This document shows, in pieces, positions 52,545 through 60,886 of a stretch of DNA of 64,000 nucleotides; within the stretch, counting starts at the first letter, position 1, and each line of letters opens with the position of its first letter. The stretch spans positions 1 to 64,000 of the forward strand of contig JANOQM010000058.1 in the NCBI GenBank assembly GCA_031422295.1. The letters run 5' to 3'. The position numbers and the translations under genes were made by a program. The notes under the pieces are model-generated. The model was not told where the DNA came from and made no database searches. It saw only the letters and a list, made by a program, of their open reading frames with translations. Source of the DNA: JANOMH01 sp031422295. Lineage in GTDB: Bacteria; Pseudomonadota; Alphaproteobacteria; Rhodobacterales; Rhodobacteraceae.

Positions 52545-53699
52545 ACGGGTAAACACCTTATCTGCCACATCTGCCAGTTCGGCGGCATTGCGGTTGGCCA
52601 CGATCACATCGGCGCAGGCCTTGAACGCGGCCAGATCATGCATCACCCGGGAGCCAAAGAACTGCGTCTCATGCAGTTCGGGTTCATAGACGACAACCGC
52701 GATCCCCTTGGCCTTGATCCGCTTCATGATGCCCTGCACCGAACTTTCGCGGAAATTATCCGACCCCGCCTTCATCAGCAGCCGGTAAATCCCGACGCAG
52801 GCCGGGCGGCGGGCCAGCACTTGTTCGGTGATGAAATCTTTGCGCGTGCTGTTGGCGGCCACAATCGCCTGAATCAGGCTCTGTGGCACGTCTGAATAAT
52901 TTGCCAACAGCTGTTTGGTATCCTTGGGCAGGCAATAGCCACCATAGCCAAAGGACGGATTGTTGTAATGCGACCCGATCCGCGGGTCCAGACCGACCCC
53001 TTCGATAATCTGGCGCGATTGCAATCCATGCGACAGGGCATAGCTGTCCAGCTCGTTGAAATAGGCCACCCGCATCGCCAGAAACGTATTGGCAAACAGC
53101 TTGATCGCTTCGGCCTCAGAGGCTTCGGTGAACAGCACCGGAATATTCTGCGCCACCGCCCCCTGCTGCAACAGGGCGGCAAAGGTCCGGGCCCGGTCGG
53201 ATTGTTCACCGACAATGATCCGGGCAGGATGCAGGTTGTCATACAAGGCCCGGCCTTCGCGCAGAAATTCGGGCGAAAAGATCACCTGGCTGGTGTTCAG
53301 CCGCCGGCACAGCCCTTGGGTAAAGCCCACTGGCACCGTCGATTTGACCACAATCGTGGCGGTCGGATTGACCGCGATCACGGCTGCAACCACACGTTCG
53401 ACAGTTGATGTGTCAAAAAAGCTTGTCACCGGGTCGTAATTCGTCGGCGTGGCGACAATCACGAAATCCGCCCCGGCAAAGGCCGCCTGCGCATCGGTGG
53501 TGGCGGTCAGGTCCAGCATCTTGCCCTGCAGATAGGCCTCCAGCTCGGGGTCCGAGACCGGACTTTGGCGAGCACTCAGCAGGGCCACCCGGGCCGGATC
53601 AATATCGGTGGCGACCACCGTATTATGCTGGGCCAGCAGGACGGCATTGGACAGGCCGACATAGCCGATCCCGGCCACTGCAATCTTGGGTCGTTTCAT
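52524..53699 (-). CDS. ugd: UDP-glucose 6-dehydrogenase
   Basis: 391 residues, full length. The NAD-binding motif is VAGIGYVGLSNAVLLA, then DIDPARV; substrate-side motifs are STVPVGFT, FSPEFLREG and LFANTFLAMRVAYFNELD; the catalytic Cys256 is in FGYGGYCLPKDT. It oxidises UDP-glucose to UDP-glucuronate in the cytosol, giving the substrate for the 4-epimerase at 3.0-4.1 kb and a direct precursor for acidic polysaccharide. It lies just after parB on the same strand (98 bp gap), between the polysaccharide and replication parts. Its 3' end, including the stop, is half of a 15-bp hairpin stem. Confidence 0.95.
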   Translation of the reverse strand: MKRPKIAVAGIGYVGLSNAVLLAQHNTVVATDIDPARVALLSARQSPVSDPELEAYLQGKMLDLTATTDAQAAFAGADFVIVATPTNYDPVTSFFDTSTVERVVAAVIAVNPTATIVVKSTVPVGFTQGLCRRLNTSQVIFSPEFLREGRALYDNLHPARIIVGEQSDRARTFAALLQQGAVAQNIPVLFTEASEAEAIKLFANTFLAMRVAYFNELDSYALSHGLQSRQIIEGVGLDPRIGSHYNNPSFGYGGYCLPKDTKQLLANYSDVPQSLIQAIVAANSTRKDFITEQVLARRPACVGIYRLLMKAGSDNFRESSVQGIMKRIKAKGIAVVVYEPELHETQFFGSRVMHDLAAFKACADVIVANRNAAELADVADKVFTRDLFGSD

Positions 53700-53797
53700 G
53701 ATCTGCGCATCACATCAAAAGGGCCGTTCGGGCGGGCGGTCGGTTGATCTGACCTGCCTATATGCCGGATCGGGCCGATGAGAAACCCCAAGCCCGC

Positions 53798-55036
53798 CTA
53801 CCCCAGCCGGTCCAGCAGCGCCTGCGCTGCGGCTTCCAGCCGATCACGGTCAAACTGGGCCAGATCGCGGTTCAGGCGCAGCTCGATCCGGCCATTCGCC
53901 ACATTACACTGGACCGGGCCATAGGCGCTGCGCAGCTGAAAGCTCAGCTTTGTCCCTCCGGCCACCGGCGGCAGCAGCGCAAAACCGCGCGGCGGGGCGG
54001 CGAATGGCACACGCGGCAGGGCGGGCAGGCTGGGGTCGCGGGTGGGTTCGTCCAGATCGACATCGCGGGTATAGCGGCGCAGCACATCCAGCTCGTCACA
54101 GACCCCCCGGTTATCGCCCCAGCTTTTCAGTTCGACCCGGATCATGCGCGCCGTCTCGGGTTCGATCTCCAGCCGCTCGGACAGCGCCAGCCCCAGATTG
54201 CGGGGAATTTCCGAGGCGAACAGCAGGTTCTCGCCGAGGGCCTCGATCACCCGGATAAACCGGCGGATATAGCTGCGTTTAGAATAGCTGGCCGACCCAA
54301 AAAGCTGGGCTACCACCTTATCAGGGTCTGTTTCTGTGGTTCCGGGATCCATCGCATAATGGATCGCCATCTGCGCCATTTCGGCAAAGGATATATCCTT
54401 GCGCACCATATTCTCATCGACCATCTGCCGGTAAAGCCGCTCCAGCGTGTCACCCTGCGCGATGATCACGGCGGGGATCGTGCCAAAGCGCGCGGCATCA
54501 TCCGTCTCGGCCAGCAGCGCGCGGTAGGCCTGCAGCCTGCGAAACCCCTGCACCAGCTCATAGCGGCCATCCGGCTGTGCCTCGACACGGATCGGATTGG
54601 ACAGGCCGACCTCGCGGATTGACGAGGCCAGCTCTTCCATCTCGCGGTCATCAAGGCCGGCGCGCGGCCGGGCCCGGTCGCGGGTCAGTTTCCAGGTATC
54701 GATCAGGTCCAACCCGATCAGATCAGTGATCAGCCCCAGGGCTTTCAGCCGCACATGTTCATGCGCCAATGCATCATTCTCGGCCCGGATCTGTGCCTCG
54801 ACCACGGCCCGGGCGCGCAATGACCCTGCGGTTTCATGAATGGCACTGGCCATCGGGCCGCGCCGCACGGGCGTCACCGGGGCCGGTTTTTTCTGGCTTT
54901 CAGCCATGTTAGTGTCTGTTTCAGACCTATCTTCACCGTTCAGATCACTGTCCAAATCACTGGCCAGATCACCATCCAGATCACTGGCCAGATCACCCTC
55001 CAGATCAATATCAAAACCGCGGCGCTTCTTGCTCAT
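53798..55036 (-). CDS. parB: Plasmid partition protein ParB
   Basis: 412 residues from the ATG at 55034-55036; it overlaps the parA stop as ATGA, so they are translationally coupled. The N-terminal tail holds an acidic repeat (DLASDLDGDLASDLDSDLN). The ParB core follows with LDDREMEELASSIREVGLSNPIRV, YELVQGFRRLQAYRAL (the GxxRxxA-type CTP-binding region) and the HTH region with MVDENMVRKDISFAEMAQMAI. The C-terminal part (FQLRSAYGPVQCNVANGRIELRL) is probably the dimer domain. It binds a centromere site and, with ParA, segregates the replicon. The candidate site is the palindrome at 55351 and 56505. Confidence 0.93.
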   Translation of the reverse strand: MSKKRRGFDIDLEGDLASDLDGDLASDLDSDLNGEDRSETDTNMAESQKKPAPVTPVRRGPMASAIHETAGSLRARAVVEAQIRAENDALAHEHVRLKALGLITDLIGLDLIDTWKLTRDRARPRAGLDDREMEELASSIREVGLSNPIRVEAQPDGRYELVQGFRRLQAYRALLAETDDAARFGTIPAVIIAQGDTLERLYRQMVDENMVRKDISFAEMAQMAIHYAMDPGTTETDPDKVVAQLFGSASYSKRSYIRRFIRVIEALGENLLFASEIPRNLGLALSERLEIEPETARMIRVELKSWGDNRGVCDELDVLRRYTRDVDLDEPTRDPSLPALPRVPFAAPPRGFALLPPVAGGTKLSFQLRSAYGPVQCNVANGRIELRLNRDLAQFDRDRLEAAAQALLDRLG

Positions 55037-56364
55037 GATGTGGTCTCCGATCCCTGATCCAACCCGTCCCAGCCTTGCAACACCGACCCTTTGAACTCGC
55101 CGTAGGCCCGGTCGAAACTGCCCCGTGCGCGGCGCCATGTCTCGCGCGTCATCTCGCGGTAGTCGATTTCATAGACCGAGGATAAAAACCGCCCCGACTG
55201 CTCCACAGCCCGGGTCATTTCAATCGGATGCGTCGCCAGATGGGGGCCAAAAACCTTACGAAAGGCTTCATACATCGCGCGGTGCAACTCGTTTCCCGGC
55301 TCAAACCGGGTCATCAGAAACCGGATGTCGCAAAAGGTTTTGGGCAGCAAAACCTTCCCCGCGGGGAAGGTTCCTGGACTATTCGGCCCATATCCCTGGG
55401 CCAGATCACCCAAGGCTTCGGACAATTGCCCAATGAAACTGGTGGTGCTGTCATATTCCCAATAGCCGGGGCCGGATGGCACATACAGCAGGTCGGCGGC
55501 AAACACCGCATTCATCGACTGATACCCAATCGCCGGCGGGCAATCGAAAATGATCAGATCATAGGCCTCATCAGCCAGGCTATCCAGATAGCGGGACACG
55601 GCGGCAAAAAACGTCCAGTCCGGGTTCAGATGCCGGTATTGGGCGCTGGCAAATTCGACAAAGGCGGCATTGGCGCAGGACGGGATAATGTCGATGGTGC
55701 TCCAGGGCGTCGGTTTGATGAAATCGGCGGTTTGCAATTGTTCCAGCCCCAGATCGCGGATCGATGCGGGCAGGCGGCGCTGCGGCAATTGCGTGCCAGA
55801 GGCCGCCCCGCTGGAGGCCGCATTCATCCGGTCCGTCTCGTGGATCAGGTCGCGGGCAATGATCCCCCAGACTGTATGATCCTCGGTCACATCGGTCAGG
55901 CCCATCGCATGGCTCAGCGTCGCTTGGGGATCAAAATCAATCGCCAGCACCCGGTAGCCGTCCAAAGCGGCGGCATGCGCCAGATGCAGCGCCACGGTGG
56001 ATTTGCCCGCCCCGCCCTTGAAATTGGCAATCGCGGCGCGAAACGCCCGTTTTCCGGCGGGGCGGGGTGGCATCAGCGATTTGCGGTTGACCGTCATGCG
56101 GCGGCGCAGAGTATTGATTTCGTCCAGCGAAAACCAATGCTGCCGGCCTTCGGCCTCGACCTGTCCCACCGGCAGGGTCGGATCGGCGGCAAGGCGGCCC
56201 CGAAAGGTGGATTGATTGATCCCGAAAATCAGTTCGGCCACTTCCCAGCTGGAAAACCGGCGCAGGGTCTTTTCCATCGCGGGGCTATAGGTTTGCTTGC
56301 GGATATGCTGCTGCAGTTTCAGCGATTGCGCCTGCAGGGCGGCAAGATCGGTATGGGTGAACAT
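55033..56364 (-). CDS. parA: Plasmid partition ATPase ParA
   Basis: 443 residues from the ATG at 56362-56364; the frame extends upstream to 56478 across the operator-like region, so I take the shorter form. N-terminal helix-turn-helix region (SSWEVAELIFGINQSTFRGRL, residues ~33-53) as in ParA proteins that repress their own operon. The ATPase part has the deviant Walker A FKGGAGKSTVALHLA with both lysines, the A' motif AIDFDPQATLSHAMG and Walker B LIIFDCPPAIGY. Around residues 340-350 the sequence GTFPAGKVLLP is encoded by a 22-bp perfect palindrome and may be an insertion relative to other ParA proteins. Coupled to parB. Confidence 0.93.
   Translation of the reverse strand: MFTHTDLAALQAQSLKLQQHIRKQTYSPAMEKTLRRFSSWEVAELIFGINQSTFRGRLAADPTLPVGQVEAEGRQHWFSLDEINTLRRRMTVNRKSLMPPRPAGKRAFRAAIANFKGGAGKSTVALHLAHAAALDGYRVLAIDFDPQATLSHAMGLTDVTEDHTVWGIIARDLIHETDRMNAASSGAASGTQLPQRRLPASIRDLGLEQLQTADFIKPTPWSTIDIIPSCANAAFVEFASAQYRHLNPDWTFFAAVSRYLDSLADEAYDLIIFDCPPAIGYQSMNAVFAADLLYVPSGPGYWEYDSTTSFIGQLSEALGDLAQGYGPNSPGTFPAGKVLLPKTFCDIRFLMTRFEPGNELHRAMYEAFRKVFGPHLATHPIEMTRAVEQSGRFLSSVYEIDYREMTRETWRRARGSFDRAYGEFKGSVLQGWDGLDQGSETTS
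55351..55372. repeat. 22-bp perfect palindrome inside parA
   Basis: aaccttccccg followed by its exact complement. It lies within the parA coding region in frame. The same 22 bp occurs at 56507-56528. Two perfect copies 1.15 kb apart in a partition locus make it a candidate ParB-binding site (parS); a small mobile palindrome is the alternative. Confidence 0.75.
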
Positions 56365-56393
56365 GGTTTGCCTGTGTTTGCCTGTGTTTGCCG
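56361..56393. repeat. 10-bp tandem repeat at the parA start
   Basis: Three 10-bp units (acatggtttg, cctgtgtttg, cctgtgtttg) and part of a fourth. They cover the parA start codon and its ribosome-binding region, so their number could alter translation. Confidence 0.75.
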
Positions 56394-56405
56394 GGTTTTT
56401 GCGGA

Positions 56406-56434
56406 CGTAGATTCCGGTTTTCTGGAAATCTACG
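56406..56434. promoter_or_regulatory. Operator-like inverted repeat upstream of parA
   Basis: cgtagattccgg and ctggaaatctacg form an imperfect 29-bp inverted repeat, 42-70 bases before the parA ATG. ParA proteins with an N-terminal HTH usually bind such a site to repress the par operon; that link is inference. Confidence 0.5.
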
Positions 56435-56504
56435 CTGAGTCGCGGCAAATGGCAAAAGCCAAAATCGGCCCGTATCACAGTCCAACCGGACCACTGGTGG
56501 CCGC

Positions 56505-56530
56505 AAAACCTTCCCCGCGGGGAAGGTTTT
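56505..56530. repeat. 26-bp perfect palindrome between the two parA-like genes
   Basis: aaaaccttccccg followed by its exact complement. The inner 22 bp is the same as the palindrome inside parA (55351-55372). It lies 17 bp after the stop of the ParA-like gene and 141 bp before the parA start. Candidate parS site. Confidence 0.75.
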
Positions 56531-56546
56531 GGTCCCGCATCCGAGT

Positions 56547-57881
56547 CTATCCGGCCCGATCAGACTCTGAAACCGCCGCCGCATCCTCGGCCCAAAGCCC
56601 GGTCAGAACCCCGGCCAGCCCGCGCCAGGCGGCATCGCAGCCGTCGCGCAGCGGGCCATAGGCCAGCCGCCCGACAGCGCGGTAATCCAGCGCATAAAGA
56701 TGTGCTGCCTGTCCGGCGGTGATCTGCGGCACGATTGGCAAGGGGGCGGGCAGCAAAGCGGGCAGGGGGGGCAGCGATTGGGTGGCGGTGGCCTGGGTGA
56801 CGGTGGCCTGGGTGGCGGTGGCTTGGGCGGGGCCAATCTGCAACCCGACAATCCGGCGCCAGCCCGCGCGTGGCGGCACCTGCCCCAGCGCCCGCGCGGT
56901 CATTGTGGCCTCGGCCTCTTGCAGCGCCATCGCCCGGGCCAACCCGGCCAATCCATCCGCGACCTGGCCCCCCCTACAAGGCACCAGCAGCACATCTGCC
57001 GATGACAGCACCGCCAGCACCAGTGGCCCCAGCCCGCGCCCGGTGTCGCACAGGATCAGGTCATAGCGGCTGCGCAGCCCCGCGCGGTCCAGGGCGGCGG
57101 CCAGGGCGCGGGCCGGGTGCCAGCTGCGCAAGCTGCGACACCAGCCCGCAATCTGCATATCCGCCAGCAGCAGGTCAGGGCTGGCCGCGATCACATCCAG
57201 ACCCGGCCATGCGGTGGGCCGGATCAGGGCCGTGGCATCTGTGGCCGCGCCGTCCAATGCGGCAGCGATCACCTCGTCCATCGGCACAGGCGCCTCGCCC
57301 CGGTCCAGACGGCTGGCATTGACGCCCCGCAGATGGACGCCGCAGGACCGGGCGATTAACGGCAGCAGCGATGTCGCAGGCGGGGCAGGGGGCTGTGTGG
57401 CCCCCCATTGCGCGCCCAGTTGTGGGGCCAGTTGCCCCGCCGGATCAGCATCCAGCACCAGCACCCTGTAGCCCGCCAGTGCCGCCGCACAGGCCAGATG
57501 CAGCAGGGCGGTACTGCGCCCCGACTGGCCCTGCGGCCCGGTCAGCGCGATCAGCGGGGCGCGGGCCCCAGTTGGGCGGCGCGGCACATAGGCCTTGCCC
57601 CAGCCGGCACTGCGCGCCGACACGACGGCGAAATGCTGCCGCAGGGCGGCCACGTCTGACCAGCTAAACCAGCGCGTCCCGCCCTCGGCCCCGGTCCTGC
57701 CCTGTGGCAGATCGGGGTTCTTGCCCAAGACCCGGCGCAGATGTTCGGGGGCCATCGGCAGGATCCATGTGGTGATTTCCCAGATTGAGACATCGCGGGG
57801 AACTGCTGCCGCAGGCGCATTCCCCTGCGGGCTGGCCGCAAAGGCCGCAAGGCTGGTCAAAGGTGGGGTGAATAGCTCCAT
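56547..57881 (-). CDS. ParA-like protein with degenerate P-loop (probable pseudo-ATPase)
   Basis: 444 residues. It aligns along its length with the ParA encoded next to it: the HTH part (WEITTWILPMAPEHLRRVL), RWFSWSDVAALRQHFAV, and the ATPase core. But where ParA has FKGGAGKST, this protein has GPQGQSGRST: both the signature lysine and the P-loop lysine are gone, the latter changed to Arg. The A' motif VLDADPAGQL and a Walker B-like LILCDTGRGL remain. So it may bind nucleotide weakly or not at all and could act as a regulator or partner of ParA. An 18-bp repeat codes for ATATQATVTQATATQ near residue 365. It is divergent from repA across the origin. The start at 57881 has a weak ribosome site. 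Confidence 0.85.
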   Translation of the reverse strand: MELFTPPLTSLAAFAASPQGNAPAAAVPRDVSIWEITTWILPMAPEHLRRVLGKNPDLPQGRTGAEGGTRWFSWSDVAALRQHFAVVSARSAGWGKAYVPRRPTGARAPLIALTGPQGQSGRSTALLHLACAAALAGYRVLVLDADPAGQLAPQLGAQWGATQPPAPPATSLLPLIARSCGVHLRGVNASRLDRGEAPVPMDEVIAAALDGAATDATALIRPTAWPGLDVIAASPDLLLADMQIAGWCRSLRSWHPARALAAALDRAGLRSRYDLILCDTGRGLGPLVLAVLSSADVLLVPCRGGQVADGLAGLARAMALQEAEATMTARALGQVPPRAGWRRIVGLQIGPAQATATQATVTQATATQSLPPLPALLPAPLPIVPQITAGQAAHLYALDYRAVGRLAYGPLRDGCDAAWRGLAGVLTGLWAEDAAAVSESDRAG

Positions 57882-58374
57882 AGGATACCAATATCATGTA
57901 AATATACGCATGTCTTATTTTTATCGTAACATGCTACTTTTGTCCCAACATCGACTGCCACTCTGCTGTTTCTCTTATGTTTTTCTAAGCCTCTGTTGTG
58001 GCTTTCAGGTCGGTCTTTCCGATCTTTGGGTGTTATCTGTATGTTATAAGCTGGTTAAGCCCTGCTGATCTGCGGTGGCACCATCATATTGGTCCATCTA
58101 ATCAGGGCGTTGATCGGCGATCATTGGGGTGCAGCGATTCCGAAACCCCGATCAGGCGATTCTGAAACCCCGCTGGACCGATTCTGAAACCCCGAGAGCG
58201 GGCGGTACAAAATAGCTTGGCCGGTGCGGGCCTGCTGGACGGGTCCTGTGGATAACTTTAACCTGGTGTCAATGAAACCCCGAATCGCAGCTGTGCGCGG
58301 AGGGGGCAAAATGCGGAACTGTGCAGACCGGGCAAACCGGCGGCAGGAACCGGAGCAGAGGCAGGCAGGCCGCT
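57882..58374. other. Probable replication origin: AT-rich region, iterons and DnaA box
   Basis: The left part (57882-58070) is the most AT-rich stretch of this half and includes inverted arms gcatgt/acatgc (57908-57934). Then come three 16-bp iterons, consensus cgattctgaaaccccg, at 58135-58150, 58157-58172 and 58179-58194, with an exact 22-bp spacing (two helical turns). A partial fourth (tgaaaccccg) ends at 58282. Between them, 58247-58255 is tgtggataa, a perfect DnaA box. This is the layout of an iteron-controlled origin served by the RepA encoded immediately to the right. GGAGGGGG at 58299-58306 precedes an ATG at 58311 that is out of frame with repA. Confidence 0.88.
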
Positions 58375-59424
58375 ATGATCGACAGGTTTCACCCATCCGG
58401 GGTGCCCGCTTTGGCGCATGCGTCAAAGGCCGGGCAACTGGCCCCGCAGCAGCAGGATTTCTTTCTGTGCGATATCTTTGCGGCCCCGCCCAAGGATGAT
58501 CTGGCCAGTATGGAGCATCCGCTGTTTTCCCTTGCCACCCGCCCTGATCTGAACATTCTGCGCTATGCCCATAATGGCGCACAGATTGAGATCACGCCGT
58601 CGGTCAGGGGGCGCGCCACGATCCATGACAAGGATATTCTGATCTATTGCACCAGCCAGTTGATGGCCGCGATCAATGCCGGCCGCGCCGTGGCCCGCAC
58701 CCTGCATCTGACCGCGCATGATCTGCTGACTGCCACCAACCGCGAGACCAGCGGTGATGCCTACGCCAGGCTGCGCGAGGCGTTCGAGCGGCTCGCAGGC
58801 ACCCGCATCACCACCAATCTGGTGCAGGGTGCGCATGAGGTCACCCGCGGCTTTGGCCTGATTGAGGACTGGGAGATTGTGCGCCGCACCCGCGGCGGCC
58901 GGATGGTGCAGGTCCGCGTGACCCTGAGCGAATGGTTGTTTCAGGCGGTGCTGGCCAAATCGGTGCTGACCTTGAACCGCGCCTATTTTACCCTGCGCCG
59001 CCCGCTGGAACGCCGCCTGTATGAACTGGCCCGCAAGCATTGCGGCCGGCAGGCCGAATGGCGCATCTCGCTGGAGCTGCTGCAAAAAAAGGCCGGGTCC
59101 GCCAGCCCGCGCCGGGTGTTCCGTGCCATGCTGCGCGATATCATCGCCCAGGGCCATCTGCCCGATTACGACATGGTGCTGCAGGATGACATGCTGAGCG
59201 TCACCCCGCAGGCCAGCATGATCGAGGCGGGACCAGAGCTTGGGCCGCTGTCTGCGGCCACGCTCGAGGCGGTGCGCGCCCGGCCCGGGGTGCGTGCGGC
59301 AGGCTGGGATCTATATGCGCTCGAGGCGGAATGGCGCAGCATCTGGGTCCGGTCGGGCCGGCCCAGGCTGCGCTCGCCCGACAAGGCGTTTCTGGGCTGG
59401 GTCGATAAACGTCTGGGCGCGTGA
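58375..59424 (+). CDS. repA: Plasmid replication initiator protein RepA
   Basis: About 349 residues from the ATG at 58375; a GTG at 58321 is in frame and possible. The protein resembles the replication initiator protein A family: QDFFLCDIFAAPPKDDLASMEHPLFSL near residue 30-55, then PDLNILRYAHNGAQIEITPS and GRATIHDKDILIYCTSQL, then the winged-helix region TATNRETSGDAYARLREAFERL and LTLNRAYFTLRRPLERRLYELARKHCG. It would bind the iterons just upstream and open the origin. RepA-type replicons with a linked parAB are a known Rhodobacterales plasmid class, some of which carry polysaccharide genes as here. Confidence 0.9.
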   Translation: MIDRFHPSGVPALAHASKAGQLAPQQQDFFLCDIFAAPPKDDLASMEHPLFSLATRPDLNILRYAHNGAQIEITPSVRGRATIHDKDILIYCTSQLMAAINAGRAVARTLHLTAHDLLTATNRETSGDAYARLREAFERLAGTRITTNLVQGAHEVTRGFGLIEDWEIVRRTRGGRMVQVRVTLSEWLFQAVLAKSVLTLNRAYFTLRRPLERRLYELARKHCGRQAEWRISLELLQKKAGSASPRRVFRAMLRDIIAQGHLPDYDMVLQDDMLSVTPQASMIEAGPELGPLSAATLEAVRARPGVRAAGWDLYALEAEWRSIWVRSGRPRLRSPDKAFLGWVDKRLGA

Positions 59425-59606
59425 CCGGGTCTGGTTTGCAATTGCGGGCCATGGAACCAAACGACCGGTTGATGGCGCATGCAAGCGGGTCTGGCTGTGG
59501 TTTTCACTGGGAAAGGCCCATAGCCAGGGCGGTGACCGGGTCTTGTCAGCATAACCCGGGGCTGCGGCGGACAAAACGCTTGAGACGGGATCATTCATGT
59601 TCTTAA

Positions 59607-60776
59607 ATGAGCGCTATGGATACTGATCCCCTGCCAGAAAACACCGATCCAGACCCAGCCCCAGACCCTGCCGGGATCGGGATTTATGACCGCGACCGGG
59701 CCGGAGCTGATCTTGCGGCCGATCTGTGGTTTTTGCCCAGCTATGATGTAGGCCATGATCCGGGCCATGATCTGGGCCACGATCTGGCCCCGTTGCCCCA
59801 TGCTGACCGCCGCCCGCTGATCGCCCCGGCGGATTGGGTGGCCGCACAGGCCAGCCTGTCGGTCGATCTGGCGCAGGTCACAGGGCTGTTTGGCATGTTG
59901 CACGAACGGCTGCGCGCAGGTCCCGAGGGCTGGGGCCACCGTCTGGCCCTGCTGGAGGCCGCCGAGCTGAGCTGGTGGGCCGGGGACCGGATCGGGGCCG
60001 AACGGCTGGCCCTGTGGGATGCCCTGCGCCTGACCGGGCCGCAGGCCGATAGTCAAAGCCTGCTGCGCGCGGCCTGGGCGTTGCGCCGGTTGTCGGGCGG
60101 ACCCGGGCCCGAACCTGAAGCACAGACGGATGCAGGCACCACCGGGCTGGCTGATTTCTTTGGCCGCCACGGCCCCGAGGCCGCCGCCCCCGAAGGCGTC
60201 GAGGATCTGGCCGCTTTGTCAGCGTCATTATCAGCCCTGCATCCGGTCACCCGGTCAGCGGTGCTGTTTTACGGCTGGCGCATACTGGCGGCAGACCCGC
60301 AGGGCCAAAGCGGGGCCACGCGGGATATCGAGGCCGCCGTGCTGGCCGCCCGGGTGGGCGGCGAAACTGCCAGGAACATGGTGGGCGCTGCCATGGCAGG
60401 GGGCCCGGGGGCATTGTTCCTGCCGCTGGCGCTGTCAGGCTTTGCCCCCCGCCGGGATGGCCCGGTGCGCGACCGGCTGGCGGTCTGGCTGCGCGGTGCG
60501 GCACAGGCGACGCAGGCCGCTTTGTTGCATCTGGACCGGCTCGCGGCATGGTCAGTCCGGGCCGGGGCCGCACTGGCCGATCAGCAGGGCCGCACCCCGG
60601 CGTTACTGATCAAGGTGCTGGCTGCATGGCCGATGGTCACTGCCCCTGTGGCCGAAAAACTGACCGGGGCCGGGCAGGCCACGGTGCAACGCAATCTGGC
60701 GCGGATGCAGGCGCGCGGCCTGATCCGCGAAGTGACCGGGCAAGGCCGCTACCGGGTCTGGACGGCCAAACTGTGA
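59607..60776 (+). CDS. DUF1612 / helix-turn-helix protein (RHE_PE00001-like)
   Basis: 389 residues. The N-terminus is an acidic Asp/Pro-rich tail with a 12-bp repeat (GHDPGHDLGHDL). The central part (DRIGAERLALWDALRL, and HPVTRSAVLFYGWRIL) fits DUF1612. The C-terminal winged helix reads LIKVLAAWPMVTAPVAEKL, GQATVQRNLARMQARGLIREVTGQGRYRVW, which is strongly like the HTH of this family. Members are frequent next to plasmid genes of alphaproteobacteria; their function is not established. Its place directly after repA suggests a copy-number or maintenance regulator, which is inference. Confidence 0.8.
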   Translation: MSAMDTDPLPENTDPDPAPDPAGIGIYDRDRAGADLAADLWFLPSYDVGHDPGHDLGHDLAPLPHADRRPLIAPADWVAAQASLSVDLAQVTGLFGMLHERLRAGPEGWGHRLALLEAAELSWWAGDRIGAERLALWDALRLTGPQADSQSLLRAAWALRRLSGGPGPEPEAQTDAGTTGLADFFGRHGPEAAAPEGVEDLAALSASLSALHPVTRSAVLFYGWRILAADPQGQSGATRDIEAAVLAARVGGETARNMVGAAMAGGPGALFLPLALSGFAPRRDGPVRDRLAVWLRGAAQATQAALLHLDRLAAWSVRAGAALADQQGRTPALLIKVLAAWPMVTAPVAEKLTGAGQATVQRNLARMQARGLIREVTGQGRYRVWTAKL

Positions 60777-60886
60777 GGCCCCGAACCGGGCCTGCAACAA
60801 TGGACAAGACCGCCATCGCAGACTAAGTGAGGCATCCATCGCCTTTGCGCAGTGCTGTCGGGGCAAAGCTATCAGGGAGCATGTGC

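Noticed and set aside
55228..56661. 477-codon open frame on the plus strand opposite parA
   Set aside because: parA on the other strand has all ATPase motifs; this frame has none.
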